In this document: positions 25,751 to 35,173 of the stretch, one piece after another | Numbering within the stretch: position 1 is the first letter of the stretch | Layout of the letters: the number at the start of each line of letters is the position of its first letter | Assembly (NCBI GenBank): GCA_902492655.1 | Contig: CABUMF010000011.1 | Location: 1 to 61,536, forward strand | From: an uncultured Eubacteriales bacterium | GTDB taxonomy: Bacteria > Bacillota > Clostridia > HGM11514 | Direction of reading: 5' to 3' | DNA: 61,536 nt | The notes under the pieces: model-generated | Told to the model about the DNA's origin: nothing | Databases searched by the model: none | Seen by the model: only the letters and a program-made list of their open reading frames with translations | Position numbers and translations under genes: made by a program

Positions 25751-26821
25751 TTACCGCTTATTCATAAACTTAAAATAATTGTTCCAGTCCTCACGGGACA
25801 AATAATGCTCTCCCTCACGAATGTGATAGCCCACATTTCCCTCATGATAAGACTTTGTCGGAAGCGGCAACGCATCATCGGCTACAAAGCCTGCAAGCCC
25901 GAGCTTTTCATATACCCTGCCTGCAAGAACACAGGAAAGATATTCAGAATCCGGATCTGCCCATTTATCCTCAAAAGCCGATGCCACATATACCTTTCTC
26001 GGTGCACTCGCCGCAACAAGGAAATGCTGGTCAAAGGGCATATCATGCTCACGATTTGCATATTTATAATAGTTTTCGCAGAACCAGTAAGGGAAAACAC
26101 GGCAAATACGCTCTACTGTTTCGCCTGTTTTATCTCTTGTAATCGCCGCACCGGAGCAGCCCGAATCATTGGAAATTGCGGCGTAATACCTTTGGTCAAT
26201 CATTCCGGCAACAAGTGCGGTTTTGCCGAGCCTTGAATGGCCCACAACAGCACCCCGGGTTTTATCAAGACAATCAAGGCTCATTGCGTAATCCATTACC
26301 CTCGATGCCGCCCATGCCCACATCATTATTTTACCCGGATCATCAGGCTTTCTTTCCTTCCCGTCAAACAGCACGCCCGCAAGACCGTTTGTAAAATCTC
26401 CGTCATCGCTCGTAACATCGCTGTAGCATACGGTTAAAACCGCAAAGCCGTTATCTGTTATTTCTTCTGTCGGCTGGTATCTGTCGGGATTATCGTCCCT
26501 GAAATTAATGTGGATAAAAAACGGAACATTCGTTTTTCCTATCGGCAAAACGCAGAAAAACGGGAACGAAAATTCCCTTCCGTAAACCTTTCCCTTGCAA
26601 AGCATTTTCCTTATTGAAGCACGCCCTGCGCAGAAGGTATTTATTTTGTTCGGATGCTCATCCAACACTTCAAATGTCAAATCCGTAGGGTCCGGCGGCA
26701 CAATTCCGTATTCCTCACGCATAAGAAGCTCTTTTATTTCTTCTCTTCTTTTATCCCAAGATTCTTTTCCGTCCCAGACCTCGGGAATTTTTCTCTCCTC
26801 AATTATCTTATCGAGCACCAT
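25751..26821 (-). CDS. CE15-like glucuronoyl esterase / acetyl xylan esterase
   Basis: A 356-residue alpha/beta hydrolase. The nucleophile elbow is AVVGHSRLGKTA with Ser in GHSRLG, the variant of the GCSRxG motif found in bacterial CE15 proteins. The catalytic His is probably in YHEGNVGYHIREGEHYLS. CE15 esterases cut the ester between lignin and 4-O-methyl-glucuronate on xylan; related proteins are annotated as acetyl xylan esterases. No signal peptide is visible, so it would act inside the cell on imported fragments. ATG 26821 has GGAGG 6 nt upstream, better than the six-codon longer start. It has its own promoter and is divergent from a DMT transporter. Confidence 0.8.
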   Translation of the reverse strand: MVLDKIIEERKIPEVWDGKESWDKRREEIKELLMREEYGIVPPDPTDLTFEVLDEHPNKINTFCAGRASIRKMLCKGKVYGREFSFPFFCVLPIGKTNVPFFIHINFRDDNPDRYQPTEEITDNGFAVLTVCYSDVTSDDGDFTNGLAGVLFDGKERKPDDPGKIMMWAWAASRVMDYAMSLDCLDKTRGAVVGHSRLGKTALVAGMIDQRYYAAISNDSGCSGAAITRDKTGETVERICRVFPYWFCENYYKYANREHDMPFDQHFLVAASAPRKVYVASAFEDKWADPDSEYLSCVLAGRVYEKLGLAGFVADDALPLPTKSYHEGNVGYHIREGEHYLSREDWNNYFKFMNKR

Positions 26822-26852
26822 ACAGTTCCTCCAACACATAATATTTAACCCT

Positions 26853-26881
26853 ATTATAGCACACGATATTCATTAATTCAA
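26853..26881 (-). promoter_or_regulatory. promoter of the CE15-like esterase
   Basis: On the minus strand TTGAAT (26881-26876) and TATAAT (26858-26853) are separated by 17 bp, with TGC directly before the -10. Confidence 0.65.
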
Positions 26882-26899
26882 GCATTTTAAACTTTTTTA

Positions 26900-26928
26900 T
26901 TGAAATTTTTGTTAAATTATGATACAAT
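26900..26928 (+). promoter_or_regulatory. promoter of the second DMT transporter
   Basis: TTGAAA (26900-26905), 17 bp, TACAAT (26923-26928). It lies back to back with the esterase promoter, the two -35 boxes 18 bp apart. Confidence 0.6.
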
Positions 26929-26979
26929 ATTAAATGCATGTTTACTTACACAAGAAAACAGAAGAAAGGGGAATAAAAC

Positions 26980-27876
26980 ATGTGGTTTATTTATTCAATT
27001 ATTGCTCTGCTTTGTTGGAGCGGTTCCGATTTGTTCAGCAAAATCGGCTCAAAACCCGATGATAAATACAGTCATTGGAAAATGGTCATGGCGGTAGGTC
27101 TTGTAATGGGGCTTCATGCAATGTACGAGATCTTTATAGGCGGTGTGGAAATAAATCTTTCCATAATCATTAAATACCTTCCGGCGTCCGTTCTCTACAT
27201 AGTATCAATGATTTTCGGATATGTGGGCCTCAGATATATTGAGCTTTCGGTATCGTCGCCTATTTGCAATTCATCGGGCGCAATCACCGCAATACTTTGC
27301 TTTTTGATATTGGGGCAAAAATTGACCCTCGGCCCGACAATCGGCGTAATTATTGTTTGCTTTGGGGTTTTGTTCCTCGGGATAACCGAATATACCGAAG
27401 ATGATGAGAAGAGAAAGCTCAGGCAAGAATCCTGCAACATAAAATACTCAAAAAGCCTTATCGCAATTATTCTTCCTGTTCTGTACTGTATTCTGGACGC
27501 TGCCGGAACCTTCGCAGACAGCATAATTCTCGAAACTCTCGATGAAAATTCTGCAAATGTGGCTTATGAGCTTACATTCCTTATGATGGGAATTGTTGCA
27601 TTCATATATGTGGTAATAATTAAAAAAGACAGTCTCCTTCCGAAAAGAGAGGCTCCGAAGCTCATCGGTGCGGTTTGCGAAACAGCGGGACAGTTCGCAT
27701 ACATTTTCGCACTTTCAAGCAAGGCTATTTTGGCGGCGCCGGTTATTTCGGCATACTGTGTTGCCTCTGTTGTCTGGAGCAGAATTTTTCTTAAAGAAAA
27801 GCTTTCCGTTAAGCATTACGCCGCAATAGTAGTTACGGTTATCGGAATAATAATACTGGGCGTGTACGACATTTAG
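26980..27876 (+). CDS. EamA/DMT family membrane transporter
   Basis: A 298-residue protein with ten hydrophobic segments in two EamA halves. The N-terminus (MWFIYSIIALLCWSGSDLFSKIG) and the C-terminal VISAYCVASVVWSRIFLKEKLS are family signatures. A charged loop (about 143-160, YTEDDEKRKLRQE) separates the halves. Substrate unknown. It is divergent from the CE15-like esterase, so a linked role with its product is possible but speculative. The GAAAGGGG ribosome site lies 8-9 nt before the ATG. Confidence 0.82.
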   Translation: MWFIYSIIALLCWSGSDLFSKIGSKPDDKYSHWKMVMAVGLVMGLHAMYEIFIGGVEINLSIIIKYLPASVLYIVSMIFGYVGLRYIELSVSSPICNSSGAITAILCFLILGQKLTLGPTIGVIIVCFGVLFLGITEYTEDDEKRKLRQESCNIKYSKSLIAIILPVLYCILDAAGTFADSIILETLDENSANVAYELTFLMMGIVAFIYVVIIKKDSLLPKREAPKLIGAVCETAGQFAYIFALSSKAILAAPVISAYCVASVVWSRIFLKEKLSVKHYAAIVVTVIGIIILGVYDI

Positions 27877-27888
27877 TCAAAAAATAAC

Positions 27889-28139
27889 GGGCTGTAGCAA
27901 AATGCACAGATCGCATAAAGTATAAAAATCCTGAAAATATGACTAAGATAAAAGCAAAAAATAATAGATTAGTCAGTATGGAAATTCATCATAAAACGAG
28001 TTTATTAAAATTAAATACTTTATGCTATGAACAAACTTCGCCTCTCGATGTATAACACATACACCTTCGGGTGCGCAAAACAAGGTATTCACCTTATTTT
28101 GCCTCAGTTTGTCCATTCTGCACTATTTTTCTCCAGCCC
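27889..28139. mobile_element. MITE-like non-coding element
   Basis: A 251-bp gene-free segment with imperfect terminal inverted repeats. The left end begins GGGCTGTAGCAAAATGCACA, and the complement of the right end begins GGGCTGGAGAAAAATAGTGC, matching over about 20 positions with a 2-nt gap. An internal hairpin (28075-28102) is GCAAAACAAGGT paired with ACCTTATTTTGC. No reading frame of interest and no clear target duplication is seen. It fills the gap between two convergent genes. Confidence 0.45.
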
Positions 28140-28140
28140 C

Positions 28141-28190
28141 TCAAAAAGGGTGCAGCAAAACGATTTCAAAAAATCAATTTGCTGCACCCT
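28141..28190 (-). terminator. terminator of the SPOR/TPR lipoprotein gene
   Basis: A 13-bp perfect stem (AGGGTGCAGCAAA / TTTGCTGCACCCT) with an 18-nt loop is followed on the minus strand by TTTTTG. It lies 18 bp after the gene stop and abuts the MITE-like element. Confidence 0.8.
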
Positions 28191-28207
28191 CTTACTTGTT
28201 TAATTTT

Positions 28208-28987
28208 TTACGGCCGGTAAACAGCTGTTCCGTTCATATCATAAACGGCATAACCGCTGTTTGCATCAGCAAGCTTCTTTGCGTTTTCAAGCTCGGAAAA
28301 GGCGCCGATTTGCGACTCGGCATCATCCGAAGACTTTCTCACCCTGTATTTTACGGATGAATCTGAAGTAGGCTCGCTTTCACTTTCTTCTTCGGCTTCG
28401 GTTTCCGTAACTTCCTGCACTCTTTCTGAATTCTGCGAATTGTTCTCACTTGTCGCTCTTTCCCTGTTATCACTGAGCTCCTGCGACTCAATCTTTGTAA
28501 CAATCTTCCTGAGTTCGCTTGCATCGGAGGACGAAAGATATTCCTCGTTCACATGATCGGTAAGGCTCATCGCAGATTCATACTTGCCGTTTTCGTAGTA
28601 TTCTTTTATGCTGTCAAAAGCATCTTTTGATTCTTCCGCCTTTGAAAGGATGTCTTCCAGTTCCTCGATTTTATCGGCTATGCCGTAATTTTCATACGAA
28701 TCGGGTATTTTATCAAATGCCTCGGAGGCTTCCTCAAACTCCCGATTATTTATAAGCCGCTTAGCATCGCCGAAATATTTTATTATTTCAAGGATTTCTT
28801 CCGCTTCGGTCTTGTCATAGCCGTTGTCCAAAGCCTTTCTGAGCTTTCTCTCGGCAGTTTCCAAATCCCCGTCGCTAAGCGCCGTAATTCCTTCGGAATA
28901 ATAATCCTCTGCCTTGCTTTTGCAACCCGAAAAACAAAGAACAAGCGCAATCAAAAGCAAAATAGCAGGCAGTATATGCTTTTTCAT
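28208..28987 (-). CDS. lipoprotein with TPR-like helices and SPOR-like C-terminus
   Basis: A 259-residue lipoprotein. The lipobox FSGC places the lipidated Cys at about residue 22. Residues 28-170 are helical repeats of TPR type (YYSEGITALSDGDLETAERKL, then EFEEASEAFDKIPDSYENYG). A low-complexity Glu/Ser linker (about 175-210) leads to a C-terminal SPOR-like domain (KYRVRKSSDDAESQIGAF, then KLADANSGYAVYDMNG), which may bind denuded peptidoglycan. Function is unknown; a cell-envelope role is inferred. It has its own terminator and no obvious operon partner. Confidence 0.78.
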   Translation of the reverse strand: MKKHILPAILLLIALVLCFSGCKSKAEDYYSEGITALSDGDLETAERKLRKALDNGYDKTEAEEILEIIKYFGDAKRLINNREFEEASEAFDKIPDSYENYGIADKIEELEDILSKAEESKDAFDSIKEYYENGKYESAMSLTDHVNEEYLSSSDASELRKIVTKIESQELSDNRERATSENNSQNSERVQEVTETEAEEESESEPTSDSSVKYRVRKSSDDAESQIGAFSELENAKKLADANSGYAVYDMNGTAVYRP

Positions 28988-29013
28988 TACACAATCACCG
29001 CCACTGAAAATCT

Positions 29014-30057
29014 TTATTTTTTGGAATCCTTATCAATAGCTTCCCAAAGTCCGTTAATATAAACAGCACCCAAAGCACGATCATAAAGTCCGTAGCCCGG
29101 TCTTCCGGTTTCGCCCCAAATCATTCTTCCGTGGTCAGGACGAATATATCCGTCAAAGCCGTTATCGTGATATGCCTTAACGATACCGTAAATATCCAAA
29201 GAACCGCTTTCGGTTCTGTGAGCGGCTTCTTCAAAGCATTTATCTCCGGTAATTTTGATATTTCTGATATGTGCGAAATGAATTCTGTCGCAGTATGTAT
29301 TAATCATATCAATAATATCGTTGTCGGGTGATACGCCCAAAGAACCGCTGCAAAGAGTCAGTCCGTTATACTTACTGTCATAAAGCTTCAGGAATTTCTC
29401 AATGTTCTTTTTGTTTGTGATAATTCTCGGCAGACCGAAAATGCCCCATGGCGGATCATCGGGATGAATAGCCATCTTAACCTTAACCTCTTCGGCAACC
29501 TTGATTACCCTGTCAAGGAAATACTTAAGATTGTCCCAAAGCTGATCTTCGCTTATGTTTGCGTACTTGTTAAGAAGTGCCTTCATGCCGTCCTTGGTGT
29601 AGCTTGCATCCCAACCCGGAAGCGCAAGATCTCCCGTAAGCGGGTTCATGTCATGCACGGTTTCTTCGTTATATATAAGCGCATGAGAACCGTCGGGAAG
29701 CTCAAAATTGAGATCCGAACGAGTCCAGTCAAAAACCGGCATAAAGTTATAACAAACGCAGTCGATACCTGCCTTTGCAAGGTTTCTTAAGGTTGTGCAG
29801 TAGTTTTCTATGTACCTGTCACGATCACCGTCACCGGTCTTAATATCCTCATGAACAGGCACGCTTTCAATAACCGAAAGCTGGAGTCCTGCATTTTCAA
29901 CGGTTTCCTTAAGCTTCATTATTCTCTCATAGGGCCATGCTTCACCTACCGGAATATCATAAATTGCAGAAACAATACCGGTAACGCCCGGAATTTGTTT
30001 GATTTTTTCCAATGTTACGGGATCGTCTTCTCCGTACCATCTGAAAGTCATCTGCAT
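29014..30057 (-). CDS. uxuA: mannonate dehydratase
   Basis: Converts D-mannonate to 2-keto-3-deoxygluconate in the glucuronate breakdown path. The 347-residue product begins MQMTFRWYGEDDPVTLEKI and carries the family segments GVTGIVSAIYDIPVGEAWP, CVCYNFMPVFDWTRSDL, MAIHPDDPPWGIFGLPRI and FAHIRNI with the metal-binding His, Cys and Asp residues. ATG 30057 is preferred: the GGAG site is 9 nt upstream of it but abuts the next in-frame ATG at 30066. It stands alone with its own promoter. uxaC, uxuB, kdgK and kdgA are not in the window. It links the region to glucuronate from glucuronoxylan or pectin. Confidence 0.95.
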   Translation of the reverse strand: MQMTFRWYGEDDPVTLEKIKQIPGVTGIVSAIYDIPVGEAWPYERIMKLKETVENAGLQLSVIESVPVHEDIKTGDGDRDRYIENYCTTLRNLAKAGIDCVCYNFMPVFDWTRSDLNFELPDGSHALIYNEETVHDMNPLTGDLALPGWDASYTKDGMKALLNKYANISEDQLWDNLKYFLDRVIKVAEEVKVKMAIHPDDPPWGIFGLPRIITNKKNIEKFLKLYDSKYNGLTLCSGSLGVSPDNDIIDMINTYCDRIHFAHIRNIKITGDKCFEEAAHRTESGSLDIYGIVKAYHDNGFDGYIRPDHGRMIWGETGRPGYGLYDRALGAVYINGLWEAIDKDSKK

Positions 30058-30092
30058 ATTTCTCATCTCCTTTGTAATATATTGTTAAGGTA

Positions 30093-30121
30093 ATTCTAAC
30101 ATTTTTCTGATAAATATGCAA
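30093..30121 (-). promoter_or_regulatory. uxuA promoter
   Basis: On the minus strand TTGCAT (30121-30116) and TAGAAT (30098-30093) are separated by 17 bp, 35 bp before the uxuA start. Confidence 0.6.
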
Positions 30122-30135
30122 GTATTTTTATGAAA

Positions 30136-32160
30136 TTAGTTATAAGTTTTTTTCAAAAATCTTGCGATATGCTCTTTAAGGTATTTGTTTTCTTCTCTCG
30201 AAAGCGTCGGATCATCCTTCAAAACCGTTGCGGCAGAAGACTGTGCGGCGGAAAGAACCTTCATATCCGTAAAAAGATTTGCGATTTTAAGCTCGGGCAA
30301 GCCGTGCTGTTTTGTTCCGAAAAACTCACCGGGCCCGCGAAGCTCCATATCCTTTGCGGAAATCTTAAATCCGTCATTGGTTTGGCACATTATTTTCATT
30401 CTTTCGGCAGTAATTTCGCTTTTGCCGTGCGAAAACATTATGCAATACGATTGCCTCGATCCTCTGCCTACTCTGCCTCTGAGCTGATGAAGCTGTGAAA
30501 GACCGAATCGTTCGGCATTTTCGATAATCATAACGGTTGCATTGGGCACGTTAACTCCAACCTCAACAACGGTTGTGCTTATCAAAACCTTAAGTCTGCC
30601 TTCGGCAAAATCGTTCATGACGGCATCCTTATCCTTGGTTTTTCCGTGCAGAAGCCCGATCGGGTACCCCTTAAGCTCATTTTCTGCAACACGCTCCATA
30701 AACTCAACGGCGGCGGCAGCCTCGATTTTATCCGAAGGGTCGATAAGCGGACAAATAATATATCCCTGACCGCCCTCATCAATCTGTTTTTTAAGGAAAC
30801 CGTAAACTCTGTCACGCATATTTTCCGGCATCGCATAGGTTTTGATTTCCTGTCTTCCGGGAGGCAGCTCGTCAATAACGGAAACATCCAAATCTCCGTA
30901 AAGCGTAAGCGCAAGAGTTCTCGGAATGGGAGTTGCCGTCATTATAAGCATATGAGGGCTGTCCCCTTTTTCGGAAAGTGCCGCTCTTTGGCGAACACCG
31001 AAACGGTGCTGTTCGTCTGTTATGACAAGCCCCAGATTTTTATATTCAACATCATCCTCAATAAGAGCATGAGTGCCGATAATAACATCAGCCTCACCGC
31101 TTTTGATTTTTTCGATTGCCTGAGATTTTTGTTTTTTTGTCATTTTACCCACAAGCAAAAGCACGCTGAATTCCGGCAGAAATGCGGAAAAGGATTCAAA
31201 ATGCTGACGGGCGAGTATTTCCGTCGGTGCCATGAGAGCCGTCTGAAAGCCGCTTTTTTTCGCCATAAAGCAAGCCGCGGCGGCAACAACGGTTTTGCCG
31301 GAGCCCACATCTCCCTGAACAAGCCTATTCATAACCCTTGTTTTCTTAAGGTCATCCGCAATTTCTCCCAGCACTCTTTTTTGTGCGCCCGTAAGAGAAA
31401 ACGGCAGATTTTCAACAAATTCGGAGGTGTCGGTAAAGGAAAATGAACAGCCTGTGTACCTCTCCCGTTTCTGCTTAAGGCAGGAAAGCGCAAGGGACAT
31501 CACAAAAAGCTCTTCAAACACAAGCCTTCTGCGTGCGATTTGAAGCGTGCCCTCATTATCGGGAAAATGTATCTGACGAAGCGCATAGTTAATCTCGCAA
31601 AGCCTGAATTTTTCCCTCAAAGTCTGGGGCAGTATATCGGGGATGTTGTCCACCTCTTCCAGGCAATTTCTTATAATTTTAAGGCAAATCTTTCTTGTGA
31701 GATTTGCGGTAAGACTGTATTTAGGCACAATCGCGGATGTTAAAATTCCGCTTTTATCCACTTCCTCAAATTCGGGAGATGCCATAGTAAGGCCGTAGCG
31801 TCCTCTTTCGGTTTTTCCGTAGAAAATATATTCGGTGTTTTCCCGTATTCTTTGTGCCGCAAACTTTTGATTGAACAGAGTTATTTCCATTCTCCCCGTT
31901 TCGTCCGACACGAAAAATTTGTACAGAAAAAAGCCCTTGCGGATTTTGTACTCCCTCGGAGTACAATCCGCAAAAGCTCTTATACATACGGATTCGCCGT
32001 CATTTACATCGGCAATTTTCACGCACTTTGTCCTATCCTCGTAGCTTTTCGGAAAAAAGTACAGCATATCATAAACCGTATCAACCCCAAGGGTGTGAAA
32101 CAGCTTAGCGCGTTCTTCGCCGACGCCTTTAATAAAACGAATATCCGAAAACAAATTCAT
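30136..32160 (-). CDS. recG: ATP-dependent DNA helicase RecG
   Basis: RecG remodels replication forks and Holliday junctions. The 674-residue product has the N-terminal wedge domain (IRFIKGVGEERAKLFHTLGV), Walker A QGDVGSGKTVVA, the DEQH box ITDEQHRFGVRQR, TATPIPRTLALTLYGDLDVS, and the C-terminal QLRGRVGRG motif. ATG 32160 is chosen; an 18-codon in-frame extension would overlap the upstream gene. It starts 2 bp after the fakA-like stop, so asp23-fakA-recG form one operon, a common Firmicutes order. Confidence 0.96.
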   Translation of the reverse strand: MNLFSDIRFIKGVGEERAKLFHTLGVDTVYDMLYFFPKSYEDRTKCVKIADVNDGESVCIRAFADCTPREYKIRKGFFLYKFFVSDETGRMEITLFNQKFAAQRIRENTEYIFYGKTERGRYGLTMASPEFEEVDKSGILTSAIVPKYSLTANLTRKICLKIIRNCLEEVDNIPDILPQTLREKFRLCEINYALRQIHFPDNEGTLQIARRRLVFEELFVMSLALSCLKQKRERYTGCSFSFTDTSEFVENLPFSLTGAQKRVLGEIADDLKKTRVMNRLVQGDVGSGKTVVAAAACFMAKKSGFQTALMAPTEILARQHFESFSAFLPEFSVLLLVGKMTKKQKSQAIEKIKSGEADVIIGTHALIEDDVEYKNLGLVITDEQHRFGVRQRAALSEKGDSPHMLIMTATPIPRTLALTLYGDLDVSVIDELPPGRQEIKTYAMPENMRDRVYGFLKKQIDEGGQGYIICPLIDPSDKIEAAAAVEFMERVAENELKGYPIGLLHGKTKDKDAVMNDFAEGRLKVLISTTVVEVGVNVPNATVMIIENAERFGLSQLHQLRGRVGRGSRQSYCIMFSHGKSEITAERMKIMCQTNDGFKISAKDMELRGPGEFFGTKQHGLPELKIANLFTDMKVLSAAQSSAATVLKDDPTLSREENKYLKEHIARFLKKTYN

Positions 32161-32162
32161 AA

Positions 32163-33788
32163 TTATTCCGCCGATAAAATATAGTAATAAACGGGCTGTC
32201 CGCCGCATCTGCAAACGACATCGAACTCATCGTATTTTGTTTCAATCTCGGCAGAAAGCGCTTCCGCCTCCTCCTTGCCGACATCCTCGCCGTAATAAAC
32301 GCTGATAACCGCGTGCTCCTCCAAATCAACAATATGTTCAAGTGATTTAAGCACTGCCTCACGAGTGGTTTGCTCACTGCAGCAAATTCCGTCATCCGCA
32401 ACGCCGATAATATCGCCCGATTTAACCTCTATGCCGCCAACCTCCGTATCTCGCACGGCGTAAGTAACCGAGGCACTCTTAACAAGCCCTGCCGCATCGG
32501 ACATCTGCTGTTCGTTATCGTCGGAATCCTCGGAAAACGCAAGCATTGCGGTGATGCACTGGGGAACATTCTTTGTGGGAATAACAACGAGCTTCTTTTC
32601 GGTTTCGATCTCGGCAGCCTGACGGGCTGCAAGAATAATGTTCTTGTTGTTGGGGAACACAAAAACCGTTTCCGCATTTATCTTGTCTGCGGCGTTTAGT
32701 ATATCGTCCGCACAAGGGTTCATCGTCTGTCCGCCCTCGATAACCTCATCAATTCCTATATCCTTGAGAATGGCTTCAAGACCGCCCCCCGCACAAACGC
32801 CGACAAACCCGAACTTTTTGGCATTTTCGGCTTTTTTGTTATCGGATATGCCGATTCTTTCCTTTTCCTGTTCTCGCAGGTTATCAATTTTAATATCCGT
32901 AAGCATACCTATGCCAAGGGCAATCTGCAAAACGGTTCCGGGGCAGTCGGTATGAATGTGAACCTTTGTAAATCCGTCGTCATCTATGACCAAAACGCAG
33001 TCACCGAGCTTTTTGAGCTTTGGCTCGATTGACTTTCCGTCCTTCTCGGGATTGTCCTTCAGAATAATAAATTCCGTACAGTAATTGAACGGGCTGTCAT
33101 TATGAAGCTCCGAAGAATCGAGCTTTATGTTGCTTTCTGTGTTCTCGACAGGCTTCTGCTCCGAAAGCTCAACCGCACAACCGTTCAAAACCGCAAAAAG
33201 TGCACCCTCCATAAGCTTGACAAGTCCCATACCGCCGGAATCCACAACGCCTGCGGTTTTAAGAACAGGAAGCATTTCGGGGGTTTTTTTAAGAGCATAT
33301 CTTGCAGAAAGCGCAACCGCCTGCAAAAACTCGCCCAAATCCTCCATATCACGGTTCTTGTCGGCGGCATCCGCCGCAAACCTTGCAACAGTCAGGATAG
33401 TGCCCTCCGTAGGCTTCATAACCGCACGGTAAGCGACCTTTGAAGCTTCACAAATGCCGTTAGCCAGATCGTTTATCGTAAGCTCGTCCGCCTCGCCGAC
33501 ACCTTTTGAAAGCCCTCTCAAAAGCTGAGAAAGAATAACACCCGAGTTTCCCCTTGCGCCACGAAGTGCGGAAGAAGCCGCAGCCTTAGCCAAAGCACCG
33601 GCTCCCATTCCGCGCATTTTGTTAATTTCTGACGAGGAAGCCATTATTGTTTTAGCCATATTTGTACCCGTATCTCCGTCCGGTACGGGGAACACATTCA
33701 TATCATTTACAGCCTGTTTGCAATTTTCAAGATTATTCGCAGCGGAAACAATCATCAAGGCAAACAGTTCTCCGTTAACAGTAACCAT
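32163..33788 (-). CDS. fakA: DAK2/DhaL domain protein, fatty acid kinase A-like (YloV)
   Basis: A 541-residue protein with an N-terminal DhaL ATP-binding domain (CKQAVNDMNVFPVPDGDTGTNM in two parts; GARGNSGVILSQLLRG) and a C-terminal FakA-type domain (VFPNNKNIILAARQAAEI, then IPTKNVPQCITAMLAF). FakA phosphorylates fatty acids presented by FakB/DegV proteins for phospholipid synthesis. No fakB is in the window. It lies 12 bp downstream of the Asp23 gene and 2 bp upstream of recG. The gene symbol is by family; the kinase role is inferred. Confidence 0.88.
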   Translation of the reverse strand: MVTVNGELFALMIVSAANNLENCKQAVNDMNVFPVPDGDTGTNMAKTIMASSSEINKMRGMGAGALAKAAASSALRGARGNSGVILSQLLRGLSKGVGEADELTINDLANGICEASKVAYRAVMKPTEGTILTVARFAADAADKNRDMEDLGEFLQAVALSARYALKKTPEMLPVLKTAGVVDSGGMGLVKLMEGALFAVLNGCAVELSEQKPVENTESNIKLDSSELHNDSPFNYCTEFIILKDNPEKDGKSIEPKLKKLGDCVLVIDDDGFTKVHIHTDCPGTVLQIALGIGMLTDIKIDNLREQEKERIGISDNKKAENAKKFGFVGVCAGGGLEAILKDIGIDEVIEGGQTMNPCADDILNAADKINAETVFVFPNNKNIILAARQAAEIETEKKLVVIPTKNVPQCITAMLAFSEDSDDNEQQMSDAAGLVKSASVTYAVRDTEVGGIEVKSGDIIGVADDGICCSEQTTREAVLKSLEHIVDLEEHAVISVYYGEDVGKEEAEALSAEIETKYDEFDVVCRCGGQPVYYYILSAE

Positions 33789-33800
33789 CTTTACCTCCGA

Positions 33801-34154
33801 TTAATCCGCTCTTACAGCGTCAACAAAAATTGAAACATTGTTGATTTTAATACCCGTTTGTTCCTCAACGGTATAAGTAACGGTTGAAATAATGTTGTCG
33901 CCTATTGCGGCGATGTTGATTCCGTTTTCAACCATAATGTGAAGCTCAAGCTCAAATCCGTCATCCTTCTGAATAACCTTTACGCCCTTTGAAAGCGATT
34001 CCCTTTTCAGAAGTCCCATAATACCGTCGGTTTTATTCTTAAAAATCATGCCCACAACACCGTAGCAACGAGTTGCGGCATAACCTGCAATATTGCCGAT
34101 CACATTATCGGTAATTTCAATTTTACCCAAAGCATTCTCTTTTATCATGCTCAT
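33801..34154 (-). CDS. Asp23/Gls24 family envelope stress protein (YloU)
   Basis: A 117-residue Asp23-type protein (KIEITDNVIGNIAGYAATRCYGVVGM, quoted here by its first part: KIEITDNVIGNIAGYAATRC). The end QTGIKINNVSIFVDAVR is the family terminus. These proteins are cytosolic or membrane-peripheral and linked to envelope stress. The start is set at ATG 34154 because GGAGG lies 7 nt upstream; longer starts at 34160 and 34172 lack proper spacing. It is the first gene of the asp23-fakA-recG operon with a promoter at 34208-34237. Confidence 0.9.
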   Translation of the reverse strand: MSMIKENALGKIEITDNVIGNIAGYAATRCYGVVGMIFKNKTDGIMGLLKRESLSKGVKVIQKDDGFELELHIMVENGINIAAIGDNIISTVTYTVEEQTGIKINNVSIFVDAVRAD

Positions 34155-34207
34155 AATCATACCTCCATTCAAGGTTGTTGACAGGAAAGCACACCTTTCC
34201 CATTCCT

Positions 34208-34237
34208 ATTATAACAGAAATGTTACAGTTTAGTCAA
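34208..34237 (-). promoter_or_regulatory. promoter of asp23-fakA-recG
   Basis: On the minus strand TTGACT (34237-34232) and TATAAT (34213-34208) are separated by 18 bp, about 53 bp before the asp23 start. Confidence 0.6.
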
Positions 34238-34351
34238 GAGTTTATTGAATACAATTTGCCGCCGTGGCTTGCCCGAGCCGAAAATTCACTGTGTTTCTTC
34301 CTATAGATATGCGCCGTTTTATGTCTTATGTCAATTCATAAGCGGATCATT

Positions 34352-35140
34352 TCAAAAACCGAGCAGTTTTTCGGCATTTTTGTGTAAAATACTGTTTTTC
34401 TCGTCATCCGAAAGCCCGAGGGTGTCGAGATTACGCATTTCCCAAGCGGGATCGTGCCAGGGGCAATCCGAGCCGAAAAGAAGCTTATCCGTTCCGTGCT
34501 TTTCGACAATCTTAAGCAAAGCGGCTTTCGGCAATCCGCCGTAGCCGAACGAGGTATCAAAATATACCGGCAAGCCGCAAAGCTTATCTATAACCTCCTG
34601 CCCCAAATTCAAGCCTCCCCAATGTGCCGCAACAACCGGAGAATCAACACATCTCAAAACCCCGAGAATATTATCGGGCATACCGTGATACGGTGCTTCA
34701 AAGCCGTAGTCCAGCCCTGCGTGAAAAAGCATAATAAGCCCCAACGATTCCGCCTTTTTGTATATGGGCTTCATTTTTTCGTCATCCGCAAAAAAGCCTT
34801 GATAATCGGGATGAAATTTAACACCCTTAAGTCCTGCATCCTTAATTCTTTCAAGCTCGCAAAGCACATCGGGAGCAGCCGGATGCACCGACCCGAAGGA
34901 CACAATCATGCCGCCGTTTATGCTTATTGCAAAATCGTTAACCGCCTTCATCTGGTGAGGATTTGTCGCAATATTCATAACGCAAGACTTATCCACGCCC
35001 GAGCTTTTCATCAAAGTCTTCAGGCCCAAAACCGTACCGTCCGTTTGCGGAATCATTCCGCCGCAGGCATAGCTTAGCTTTTCTATTGCTCTTTGAGCGA
35101 TCTTTTCGGGGAAACAATGTGTGTGAAAATCTATAACCAT
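34352..35140 (-). CDS. amidohydrolase family metal-dependent hydrolase
   Basis: A 262-residue TIM-barrel hydrolase of the Amidohydro_2 type. Metal-binding signatures are MVIDFHTHCFPE (HxH) at the start, VKFHPDYQGF, MLFHAGLDYG, AAHWGG and FGSDCPWHDP with the terminal Asp. Members decarboxylate or hydrolyse small aromatic or lactone substrates, so no specific reaction can be assigned. It has its own promoter and ends about 115 bp upstream of the asp23 promoter. Confidence 0.85.
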   Translation of the reverse strand: MVIDFHTHCFPEKIAQRAIEKLSYACGGMIPQTDGTVLGLKTLMKSSGVDKSCVMNIATNPHQMKAVNDFAISINGGMIVSFGSVHPAAPDVLCELERIKDAGLKGVKFHPDYQGFFADDEKMKPIYKKAESLGLIMLFHAGLDYGFEAPYHGMPDNILGVLRCVDSPVVAAHWGGLNLGQEVIDKLCGLPVYFDTSFGYGGLPKAALLKIVEKHGTDKLLFGSDCPWHDPAWEMRNLDTLGLSDDEKNSILHKNAEKLLGF

Positions 35141-35173
35141 TTGTTTGTTCCTTCCGTATTTTATCTGATATAT

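Noticed and set aside
30646..31446. 266-codon plus-strand frame opposite recG
   Set aside because: Shadow of the recG reading frame; no start signal, and recG is a clear full-length gene.
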